Source: Flavobacteriales bacterium UBA7878 (GTDB lineage Bacteria > Bacteroidota > Bacteroidia > Flavobacteriales > Schleiferiaceae). From it: a DNA stretch of 64,000 nucleotides. Each line of letters opens with the position of its first letter. The first letter of the stretch is position 1. Shown here one piece after another: positions 34,965-42,513 of this stretch. The position numbers and the translations under genes were made by a program. The notes beneath the pieces were generated by a model, which saw only the letters and a program-made list of their open reading frames with translations, had not been told where the DNA came from and ran no database searches. The stretch spans positions 1 through 64,000 of the forward strand of contig DLRW01000037.1 in assembly GCA_002501205.1 (NCBI GenBank). Reading direction: 5' to 3'.

Positions 34965-36151
34965 CGGGAACCTTTAGGGCTGAAATAGCTACGCATGAAA
35001 ACGAAGATGTCATGCTCAGGTGGGTATTCTTGTATGTAAATTTCTCGAGCTAAGGATAGTTCTTTTTGCATCGCATCTTCCTTCTCAAAATCTTTTAAAA
35101 GAACCGCACTAAATAGATGTAAATTGGCCAGTACTATCGGCTCCTGCACCGTATTTAATTGTTCTTGATAGAAAGCCAGCAATGCTATTTTCTCCTTTAA
35201 ACTGGGATGTAGACTGTATAAATCCTTGTAGGTGGTGGTGTTTTTGGGTTCCCGCTTGAAATACAGCAAGCGGCTTTGCTTAAAACTGGTGCTATCCAGC
35301 TTTCTCTCCAATTGTAAGATATTTCGGAGGCTGAGCATTTCATCCGAATTAGTGGCATAAGCCTGCCGGAAATAGTTGAGCGCCAAACTGTCCTTTCCCG
35401 ATTGTAAATAGGAGAGGGCCATCATGGAAGCTGCCTCTGCTTTTAAAGTCGGATCCGTAAAAAAATTGCGGGCCAGATCGGCATGAATGTGGGCTTCTTC
35501 CTGCCTGTTTAATTGCAATAGGGCATAGGCAAGGTTAGCCTGAGATTCAGCATGATCAGGCTTTAGTTCAATGGCCTTTTCCAAATAAGCTACGCCAGAT
35601 TGAAAATCGAGACCTTTCATCGCTAAAATTCCCAGGCTATACATCGACTGGTAGTTACGGCTGCCTTGTCGATCGGCCAATTCATAATGCATTTGCATTC
35701 GACTCTGAGCAGCAGCGGTGGGCATATAATCCTTCTGATTGGCCTCCAGTAATTTTTGATAGAAATAGCCCATGGCTAAATGCAACTGCATATTGCCGGG
35801 CTCCTTGATCAGTAATTCTTTACCAATGGAGTCGGCTTTAAAATAGATGAGTCCATTTTCTATAGGGATGCTTCGTAAAGAATCCAGTTTTTTATCACTG
35901 TTTAAATCACAAAGAGCAAAATGAAGATAGTCCTCAGTAAAGCAGTGAAAATCCAAGATCAAATGCAGTTTGGCTTCAAATATGTCGCTGTTCTGATTTT
36001 TAGAATCTGCTTGATCTAGGACTGCAAATGCTTGAGCATATAGGTTTTGATCGATCAGTGCCTGACTTTTTTTCAATATCGTGCCTTGGGCGAAAAGCCC
36101 TGAATGGAATTCGCCGATAATTAAGAGCAGTATTAATGTCGATTGTCGCAT
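34961..36151 (-). CDS. Secreted TPR-repeat protein (396 aa)
   Basis: A signal peptide (STLILLLIIGEFHSGLFAQG) precedes a series of tetratricopeptide repeats. The clearest are NYQSMYSLGILAMKGLDFQS, GVAYLEKAIELKPDHAESQA, NLAYALLQLNRQEEAHIHAD and SMMALSYLQSGKDSLALNYF (about residues 165-275). Such proteins act as scaffolds in the periplasm or at the inner face of the outer membrane. No catalytic motif is present. The start overlaps the end of the upstream gene by 19 bases, indicating co-transcription with the peptidase cluster. Confidence 0.75.
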   Translation of the reverse strand: MRQSTLILLLIIGEFHSGLFAQGTILKKSQALIDQNLYAQAFAVLDQADSKNQNSDIFEAKLHLILDFHCFTEDYLHFALCDLNSDKKLDSLRSIPIENGLIYFKADSIGKELLIKEPGNMQLHLAMGYFYQKLLEANQKDYMPTAAAQSRMQMHYELADRQGSRNYQSMYSLGILAMKGLDFQSGVAYLEKAIELKPDHAESQANLAYALLQLNRQEEAHIHADLARNFFTDPTLKAEAASMMALSYLQSGKDSLALNYFRQAYATNSDEMLSLRNILQLERKLDSTSFKQSRLLYFKREPKNTTTYKDLYSLHPSLKEKIALLAFYQEQLNTVQEPIVLANLHLFSAVLLKDFEKEDAMQKELSLAREIYIQEYPPEHDIFVFMRSYFSPKGSR

Positions 36152-37068
36152 AATATAGGAAGCGGCATTTGTCCGGGTACAAGGAACTCCAAATTTACAC
36201 AGCCAAAAGACTGGTAGCTGAAACCAAATAGGATGGGGCCATAACCTTTAATTAAGGGACCTACCCATTGGTTGGCACCAAAATTACGACCTTCAATATT
36301 AAGAGGCGCCACCGAGCTACCTTCAGAATCGTAGTATTCGCGGCTATTAATATAGCCCCCACGTCTTAAATCATAAACTAAAAGGCGACGATAATGGGGT
36401 CGGAACTTTTCCCCTCTATCCATGGCAATAATTTGAAGAGGGCCATATTTATAGGTAAAGAAGAAGAGGGAAGTGCTGTCTTTCGGACTTAAGCTATCTG
36501 CAAATGGGACATGCCCATAGGGCAATTCGGTGAATTGTAGGATTTCAGTATTTGCCTTCTCAAAGGGGTTATCTTGGGCTATGATGGCAAAATTATTCTG
36601 ATGCACATTATAGCTTAAGGGCAAGAAATTGGAGTCTATTTCCAAACCTATCACATAATCATATTCCCGAAAGGGCTGATCATTTTCTCCCGAGTAAAGA
36701 CTGAGGAAGGCAGATACTTTCAGCTTCGCCAGGGGGTATTTTAAGGTGATATTGGAATCCAGATCATAAACAAAGAGAAAATCTTTTTCACTGAAACCAC
36801 AGCGATCCAGGAAAAGCTTACGATTACTGACACTAAGCACATGATAATTCTGCTCCTTGAATTCGGCATATTCTAAAAAGTCTTCTGCAATTACTGGGGG
36901 CATTGCTTCCAAATGCCAGGGATAGGCCTCACTTAATGAAACGAAGTGAAAATTGGGCATCCGCTCATAGCCTTGATAGTACATCTGAAAAAGCATAGGA
37001 GGCTGCTGATCCTGTGCATGAAGGCCTGTGAAGAGGAGAGATAGGAAAAGGCTTATTTTCAAGCGCAT
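36133..37068 (-). CDS. Secreted protein of unknown function (311 aa)
   Basis: I do not recognise this protein. The signal peptide MRLKISLFLSLLFTGLHAQ sets the start at 37068; the frame continues upstream into the archaemetzincin gene. The mature part is rich in Tyr and Phe with many short beta-like strands (QMYYQGYERMPNFHFVSLSE, FLFVYDLDSNITLKYPLAKL, YKYGPLQIIAMDRG), and no known motif, lipobox or T9SS signal is visible. The gap from the archaemetzincin stop is 4 bases, so the two are co-expressed. Confidence 0.65.
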   Translation of the reverse strand: MRLKISLFLSLLFTGLHAQDQQPPMLFQMYYQGYERMPNFHFVSLSEAYPWHLEAMPPVIAEDFLEYAEFKEQNYHVLSVSNRKLFLDRCGFSEKDFLFVYDLDSNITLKYPLAKLKVSAFLSLYSGENDQPFREYDYVIGLEIDSNFLPLSYNVHQNNFAIIAQDNPFEKANTEILQFTELPYGHVPFADSLSPKDSTSLFFFTYKYGPLQIIAMDRGEKFRPHYRRLLVYDLRRGGYINSREYYDSEGSSVAPLNIEGRNFGANQWVGPLIKGYGPILFGFSYQSFGCVNLEFLVPGQMPLPILCDNRH

Positions 37069-37072
37069 AGTA

Positions 37073-37744
37073 TTAATCTTTAAGGCTAATTTCATGTTTA
37101 CATTTCTTACAGAGCTCAAAACCAACTTGATCTACTGTACTAAGACTTTCGGCGGCATCCGCCATCACACAGCCCAGCTCCACACAATGTTTTAGTCCTA
37201 AATTATGACCTACTTCATGGATGCTCACCTTTTTTAATCGATCCAGAAAAAGCTCTTTGGGTGGACGCATCAAGCGAAAGCTGGAAACAATAGCCGCCAC
37301 TCCGGGACGCTGGCCTAATCCAAAAATACCCCAATCTGTATAGCGAGACTCGGGCTTCTTTACTGCACCATTGCGATCTCTTTTTGTGGTGGAAATATCT
37401 TGAGTGCATAAACCCAGGATATGGTCCAAAGTATCTGTTTTAATACGTGCTAAATCCCTAAGCAGGGAATCTGCTCTGTAGCGGGGGCTCTTGATATTCA
37501 CAAAGGCTGTTTCTGGTAAATCTCGAGATTCTAAAAGATGAAATTTCATGGGGTAAGTGGCCTCCAAACTTCTTTTAATTTCTGCAGACCATTCAGGAAC
37601 AAAATTTCCATAAGGTTGCAAGGCCAAGCTCCGTTTCTCAATCTTTTTGGGAAAGATATTTCCCAGCCAATCTCGTACCGGTCGCAGACTTAGACTTATA
37701 ACTAAGATTAAAACAATGGGGATAAGATTGCGTAGAACTTTCAT
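37073..37744 (-). CDS. Archaemetzincin-type zinc metallopeptidase, membrane-anchored or secreted (223 aa)
   Basis: This is a metzincin of peptidase family M54. Zinc site HEVGHNLGLKHC (176-187 from the chosen start) is followed by CVM after four residues and by CKKC exactly 17 residues later, reproducing the archaemetzincin signature with its second, four-cysteine zinc site. Unlike typical cytoplasmic archaemetzincins it has an N-terminal hydrophobic segment (VLRNLIPIVLILVISLSLRP), so the domain probably faces the periplasm. I start at ATG 37744, which opens with that segment; an upstream in-frame start would overlap the next gene. Substrate unknown; family members cleave peptides weakly in vitro. 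Confidence 0.85.
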   Translation of the reverse strand: MKVLRNLIPIVLILVISLSLRPVRDWLGNIFPKKIEKRSLALQPYGNFVPEWSAEIKRSLEATYPMKFHLLESRDLPETAFVNIKSPRYRADSLLRDLARIKTDTLDHILGLCTQDISTTKRDRNGAVKKPESRYTDWGIFGLGQRPGVAAIVSSFRLMRPPKELFLDRLKKVSIHEVGHNLGLKHCVELGCVMADAAESLSTVDQVGFELCKKCKHEISLKD

Positions 37745-37754
37745 CGCCAGCAAA

Positions 37755-38051
37755 TTAAGCAAGTCGACCGCGGTATGCAAACCAAAGCCAAAAGCCGATA
37801 GGTCCCATTAGGATAAGTACCAGGCTGCCACTGATCTTTTGTTTTACGGAGTATTCGGACCGCCATTGCTGGCGAAGGAAAATAAGCAGCAGGATAAAAT
37901 GGATTCCAAGCAAGATATAGTTTAAAGGATCGTAGACTGAGCTAATTCCTAATTGTGGAGCAATCCATATAAAAGTTGTATTAAAAGCTAAAAGAAGCAC
38001 GGAATAGGGAATCAGCAGAATTTTAAAGCGTCTAAAACTACCATCCTCCAT
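37755..38051 (-). CDS. Small three-helix membrane protein (98 aa)
   Basis: It has three hydrophobic segments (about 10-28, 42-60 and 72-92), the last containing GPIGFWLWFAYRGR, with a short positively charged loop RQQWRSEYSVKQK. The ending resembles small PLDc_N-type or superinfection-like membrane proteins only vaguely, and I do not assign a function. The ATG shares a base with the stop of the S41 peptidase gene (TAATG), and the stop is 10 bases before the archaemetzincin start, so it belongs to the same transcript. Confidence 0.65.
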   Translation of the reverse strand: MEDGSFRRFKILLIPYSVLLLAFNTTFIWIAPQLGISSVYDPLNYILLGIHFILLLIFLRQQWRSEYSVKQKISGSLVLILMGPIGFWLWFAYRGRLA

Positions 38052-39427
38052 TATTGACGTTTTTTAATTTGCTCTAAAACCACTTCTCTGGCCAAATCCC
38101 TTTCCATTAATCGATCCTCTAATCCATATGTTACCGGGATGTGCGGGATCACCCCTTGATTGCTGTTTTCTTGATTCAGGTTTAAACCATAGAAGAGATA
38201 ATAGCGCGGAATACCTATTTGCAATCCACTATTCTGTAAGGTGATTTGTTCTTGCGAGCCAGCGGCAAAGCCTTTGTAACGCGAAGCACTTTCTTCACCT
38301 ATGATTATAGCATTGCTGTATTCTTTTAAATGTCGGGCCAGCACACTGCCATTGGAAAAACTCAAACCATTAATAAGCACATAGATCTGACCTTGAAATG
38401 CGTTTTTATCTCGTTTTGGAAAGCGATATTTTTTCTCCTTTCCTTTCCAGGAAATGGATTTGCGCAGAAAGTCAACATGCAGCTCTCCATGGATGAGGTA
38501 GGGTAAAATCTCATCAACCATTTCATTCCGGCCACCGGTGTTAGCTCTCAGGTCAATTACTAAATGCTCGCTTTGGGCGGTATTAATGCTATCAAAAATG
38601 GCCTCATAAAAGTCATCCGGATCAATATCAAATTGCTTCATGCGATTTCGATCGAAGGAAGGGAGTTCTAGCCAGGCGGTATTGGATTCAAATCTCAAAG
38701 TGTAAAATGGGTCCTCAAGCTTGGGTTCTGCCTGTGGATTTAAACGATTCACTTGGGCAAAAAGACTATCCCTACACAGGGCCCTTATCTGGCATTCGTG
38801 GATACTGTCATTTTTTAGGTATTGAATCTTAGCCAGGCCAGCTGTATCTACATAGAGATAGTATTGCCAATTAAACCCGGATTCAATCACATGATCTTTA
38901 TAGCTCAGGATATTTGCATCCGCAGGGTTGCATTTACGGAGGATGTCTACTATTTCAGTGCTGCTTAATCCATTGATTGAGAGGATTTCACTACCACGAT
39001 TTAAGCATTGCTCTTTAGAATAATCCCTTTTTAAATAAAGTCGGCCTTCAATCAACCAAACAGCGATTGGGAGGTATAAATAGCGATTGGCCAGAAAGCC
39101 GGAGTGCACAGTATCCTGCCAGTTTCCAAGCCTATAATGACCTTCATTTGCCTGACTAGCCATGCGACTTATCCAATAAAAGGCTTTCTGATATGAGTAG
39201 CTTTGAGCTGAATCGTCTTTGATTTGGTTGAAGAGCTTTGTACAGTGCTGATTCCAGAGTTCAGGACTTTGAAATTCGAATAGGCTAACCTGGTATTCTT
39301 CAATGGCAGTTTTTAGCTGTTGCAGATCTGTGAGGAGCTCATTCTTGCTCAAGTCCTGGGCCTTGATATTATTTGCTACCAGACTAAAGAGTAGCAAGCT
39401 GAAATATAAAATTAAGGGCTTTCGCAT
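38051..39427 (-). CDS. S41 family peptidase (C-terminal processing type), secreted
   Basis: Signal peptide MRKPLILYFSLLLFSLVANN then IKAQ sets the start at 39427. A helical N-terminal domain and a short PDZ-like region (GSEILSINGLSSTEIVDIL, about 145-165) precede the tail-specific-protease core: HLVIDLRANTGGRNEMVDEI (about 295), YVLINGLSFSNGSVLARHLK (nucleophile Ser in the SNGS step) and NAIIIGEESASRYKGF. C-terminal processing peptidases trim periplasmic proteins or lipoproteins. The core lacks the classic PDZ spacing, as in the TSPc-only Bacteroidota members. It overlaps the upstream hydrolase-like gene by 16 bases. Confidence 0.85.
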   Translation of the reverse strand: MRKPLILYFSLLLFSLVANNIKAQDLSKNELLTDLQQLKTAIEEYQVSLFEFQSPELWNQHCTKLFNQIKDDSAQSYSYQKAFYWISRMASQANEGHYRLGNWQDTVHSGFLANRYLYLPIAVWLIEGRLYLKRDYSKEQCLNRGSEILSINGLSSTEIVDILRKCNPADANILSYKDHVIESGFNWQYYLYVDTAGLAKIQYLKNDSIHECQIRALCRDSLFAQVNRLNPQAEPKLEDPFYTLRFESNTAWLELPSFDRNRMKQFDIDPDDFYEAIFDSINTAQSEHLVIDLRANTGGRNEMVDEILPYLIHGELHVDFLRKSISWKGKEKKYRFPKRDKNAFQGQIYVLINGLSFSNGSVLARHLKEYSNAIIIGEESASRYKGFAAGSQEQITLQNSGLQIGIPRYYLFYGLNLNQENSNQGVIPHIPVTYGLEDRLMERDLAREVVLEQIKKRQ

Positions 39428-40362
39428 CGGTCCAATATCCATTCAATCAAATAGTTTTCATCTACTATAGTCCAGGAATGGCAATTGCGATTCCCCTCCT
39501 TATCAAAGCCTTTTCCACTGGTGCTGATAATTTCAAAGTCTGAATGCTCAAGATTTATGAGGCAGGTGGATAAGCCTTGCAGGTCAAATGAATTAATATC
39601 GAAATAAGAGGCCCCTCTTTCATTGGACCACCATTCCATATCTGGCTCATGAATAAGTAAGAGGCTCGTTCCCAGAAGAAGCTGATCACGGCTGCAAGTA
39701 CTATCACTATAGGAATGCACCGAAGCATTGCGGTAGCGCTCCGGACATTCTTCAGGACTGCAGCCCATTTCTCGAGCATAGTGCTCCTGCATAAGATTCG
39801 CCTCCCAAAGCATGCCCCCTTTAAACTTATTTTTATTCCAATGAGCGGATTGATAAAAGCGCTCCATATCTAAAGGTGCATCAACCGCAAAGGCAGCGCG
39901 TATTCGAATGTTGAATGCGGATTTTCCTGCCGCACAATATTGCACATATCGTAAAGCTCGAGTGCCGCTAGCGGATATACCACCAATAATCAGGGCGTTT
40001 TCAGGAAAGGAGTAGCTGGCAAGCACTTTTCCCAGCAAACTGTCCAGTACCTCCAAACCACGGTCTTTGAGATAAAGCTCGGGGAATACTTGCGTGCTGC
40101 TGGTGTAGAGGATGGCCAATCCACTATTTAGGGCAAGGTCGCGCCATTGGTAGGGACTTTCATTTAAAGACTCTAAAGGAGGTAAGTGGGTATAGTCACG
40201 AATGAGTAAACCTTTAACCCGAGGATTTTCTGGCAGAATTAGCAAGGCAGCGTTTTTAGTACTGTCCCTAGCATCCAGGTAAAAGAACTGAGTTTTTTGA
40301 GCAAAGCCGGAAAAAAGGCTTCCAAAGCTGAGCAGGATAATAAGTAGCGGGGATTTAGGCAT
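39412..40362 (-). CDS. Secreted alpha/beta-hydrolase-like protein (316 aa)
   Basis: The signal peptide MPKSPLLIILLSFGSLFSGF with AQ cleavage places the start at 40362. The body resembles an alpha/beta-hydrolase: strand ALIIGGISASGTRALRYVQY with the nucleophile elbow G-x-S-x-S-G, an acid candidate in AAFAVDAPLDMERFY, a strand LLLIHEPDMEWW and a late His in NCHSWTIVDENYLIEWI. The elbow Ile-Ser-Ala-Ser-Gly leaves it open which Ser is catalytic. Four Cys residues fit an oxidising compartment. Substrate unknown; esterase or peptidase activity are both possible. It is second in the leftward cluster. Confidence 0.65.
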   Translation of the reverse strand: MPKSPLLIILLSFGSLFSGFAQKTQFFYLDARDSTKNAALLILPENPRVKGLLIRDYTHLPPLESLNESPYQWRDLALNSGLAILYTSSTQVFPELYLKDRGLEVLDSLLGKVLASYSFPENALIIGGISASGTRALRYVQYCAAGKSAFNIRIRAAFAVDAPLDMERFYQSAHWNKNKFKGGMLWEANLMQEHYAREMGCSPEECPERYRNASVHSYSDSTCSRDQLLLGTSLLLIHEPDMEWWSNERGASYFDINSFDLQGLSTCLINLEHSDFEIISTSGKGFDKEGNRNCHSWTIVDENYLIEWILDRCESP

Positions 40363-40390
40363 GCTTAAACATACTAAATTCCCCTTGTAA

Positions 40391-41113
40391 TCAGCGCAAA
40401 GCGAAGTCAATATGGTAATGATCATCATGCAGTTTATCCACTACTGGACTAAGAGCTAAGGCAAAGTAAATCCCCCTTTTTTTTATTTCCTTGCCGGTTG
40501 GACTGCGATAGAAATCATCCTTGAGGTTGATTTTGAGAATCACTTTCTTAATCCGTAAACCCTGTTTTTTGGCGGCATTGTCCAGGGCTAGTATATGTTT
40601 AGCCATGGTTTCGAAATCAATCTCCACATTGGAGTTCAAAATCAATTTACCGGATGAATCGAAATTTAAAAGGTAATGCCAGATTCCCCAATGATCGTAA
40701 AATGTTGCTGGTCGATTTCCCTTTTTTAAGGGAACCATGAAATCAACGCTCATACCATTGCGATGCGTGCGATGAACTAATTGCTTACCTCCTTTACGGG
40801 AGGAACATTCCATATAATAGAATTTGCGTTCAGGACAAGTTTTCTCGCATGCGGCATAAGCATCTTTTAAGGTGTGATAAACTTTGGAGTTGAGGTAGCC
40901 ATTGCCTAAAATATAGTAGCTGGTTAAACTGAAGTATTTGGCATTTTTAAGGCGGTAATCAATGAGGTATCCGTTTTCCAAACTGCCCTTTCCTGGACTA
41001 CCATGTGAAATGCTTTTCCCCTTATTTCGATGAAAGAACTGCGGCATGCAGGAGCCGGTTAAAACCAGGAAGACCAATAGCAGCGTTCCCTTTACAATTT
41101 TCCCTTTTCGCAT
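40391..41113 (-). CDS. MepA-like LAS metallopeptidase lipoprotein (240 aa)
   Basis: A lipoprotein signal (LLLVFLVLTGSC, lipobox LTGSC) anchors it. The catalytic part carries the LAS-type zinc motif HRTHRNGMSVDFMVPL (His-x(6)-Asp) and the closing DDHYHIDFAL (H-x-H), as in penicillin-insensitive murein endopeptidase MepA and the M15/M74 peptidases. This suggests it cuts peptidoglycan cross-links or stem peptides. Two cysteines (CEKTCPERK) may form a disulfide. It begins the leftward cluster; the upstream 110 bases hold a TAGTTGG repeat tract and no clear promoter. Confidence 0.8.
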   Translation of the reverse strand: MRKGKIVKGTLLLVFLVLTGSCMPQFFHRNKGKSISHGSPGKGSLENGYLIDYRLKNAKYFSLTSYYILGNGYLNSKVYHTLKDAYAACEKTCPERKFYYMECSSRKGGKQLVHRTHRNGMSVDFMVPLKKGNRPATFYDHWGIWHYLLNFDSSGKLILNSNVEIDFETMAKHILALDNAAKKQGLRIKKVILKINLKDDFYRSPTGKEIKKRGIYFALALSPVVDKLHDDHYHIDFALR

Positions 41114-41163
41114 TTAACCTGTTTATAGGGAAACGAGAAGATGGGGAGGATATTAGAGGAGGC

Positions 41164-41217
41164 TGGTACTTGGTGGTTAGTAGTTAGTACTTGGTAGTTG
41201 GTAGTTGGTAGTTGGGG
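41164..41217. repeat. TAGTTGG heptamer repeat tract
   Basis: Three exact tandem copies of TAGTTGG (41195-41215) ending in GGG, preceded by degenerate versions (TTGGTGG, TTAGTAG, TTAGTAC). It lies in the 111-base gap upstream of the MepA-like gene, reading CCAACTA on that strand. Copy number may vary by slippage. Confidence 0.75.
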
Positions 41218-41224
41218 GAAAACA

Positions 41225-42469
41225 CTACTCGTAGCGTAAGCTTTCTATTGGATCCAGTCGACTGGCTTTAAGGGCAGGGTAGAAGCCGGACAGAAGCCCT
41301 ACCAAGAAACAAATGATAGCCGAAAGGCTCATCCAGGCCCAAGGAATTATAAAGGCTCCTCCCACTAACATGGAGATGCCATTTCCGATTAGGATTCCGA
41401 AAATAATACCTGCTAATCCGCCGAGAAAGCAAATGGCAATGGCTTCGGTTAAAAACTGGCTAAGGATAGCATTGGATTTTGCACCAATCGCTTTGCGGAT
41501 GCCAATTTCACTGGTTCTTTCCGTTACAGAAACCAGCATGATATTCATTAAGGCGATGGCAGCTCCTAATAAAGTGACGGCTGCAATAATAATCGCGGCC
41601 ATGCTTACATAACTAAGGTTATCGATCAAACTTTCGCTTACGCTGTCACTCTTAATGATATTGAAATTGGTTTCTTCCTTGGGCTTTAATTTTCGAACGG
41701 CCCGCATGATGGCGGTAGCTTCGTCTACTACTGACTCTAAGTCTGCGCTTTCCAAAGCCATCACATTTACCGCAAAACTTCGACTGGCGGTTGCATATTT
41801 GCTGCGGGCCTTGGTAATGGGGATGAATAAAGATTTATCTCCACCAAAACCAAAGGAGTTACCCTTGGGTGCCAGTACTCCTACAACTCGATAACGAGCA
41901 TCTCCAATACTGATGAATTTCCCCAGTGGGCTTTCTTTAGGGAAGAGGTTACTTACAATATCCTGACCAATGAGCGCTACTGCTGCGGCATCTTTAATAT
42001 CGTTTAAGCTGAGGTTTCGCCCACTTTCCAATTCATAACCACCGGTATGTAAATAGTTTTCATCAGCGGCCATGACCGATACATTCGGATTGGTTTTTAG
42101 GTTTTTGTATTTAGCTTCGGCAATGCCAGTGGCCTGGAAAGAAACACTGGTGCGAGCGCGAGTAGCAGGCATACGTTCCTTAAAATTCATCGCCTCATAA
42201 TAGGTGATGGCCGGAAAGTTTTTAGGCCGCTCTCCACTGCGGCCAATGCGAATATTAGGACCACGGTTTTGGATGGTAAAGGTATTGGCTCCCAATAGAG
42301 CGAACTGCCCGGTAAGGGAGGACTTAATTGCATCTATCGCGGTAAGTATTCCAACCAAAGCGGTAATACCAATGGCAATAATTAATGCCGTCAATATGGT
42401 ACGCAGCGCCTGGCTTTTTATACTTTGCAGGGCAATTTTTAAGTACTCGAAAAAGATATTCTTTCCCAT
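41225..42469 (-). CDS. Second MacB-type ABC permease, isolated (414 aa)
   Basis: An FtsX/MacB permease without ATPase domain: first helix in TLRTILTALIIAIGITALVGIL, periplasmic domain, and C-terminal helices with LMNIMLVSVTERTSEIGIRK and GFYPALKASRLDPIESLRYE. It is a paralogue of the permease at 17.9-19.2 kb. No adaptor, TolC or ATPase gene is next to it; downstream is the peptidase cluster and upstream the divergent fusion gene, 44 bases away. It may share the ATPase used by the first system. Confidence 0.9.
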   Translation of the reverse strand: MGKNIFFEYLKIALQSIKSQALRTILTALIIAIGITALVGILTAIDAIKSSLTGQFALLGANTFTIQNRGPNIRIGRSGERPKNFPAITYYEAMNFKERMPATRARTSVSFQATGIAEAKYKNLKTNPNVSVMAADENYLHTGGYELESGRNLSLNDIKDAAAVALIGQDIVSNLFPKESPLGKFISIGDARYRVVGVLAPKGNSFGFGGDKSLFIPITKARSKYATASRSFAVNVMALESADLESVVDEATAIMRAVRKLKPKEETNFNIIKSDSVSESLIDNLSYVSMAAIIIAAVTLLGAAIALMNIMLVSVTERTSEIGIRKAIGAKSNAILSQFLTEAIAICFLGGLAGIIFGILIGNGISMLVGGAFIIPWAWMSLSAIICFLVGLLSGFYPALKASRLDPIESLRYE

Positions 42470-42513
42470 GCCCCTAAATTACGATTATAGCCGTGATTGG
42501 AGGCTTCAAAAGC

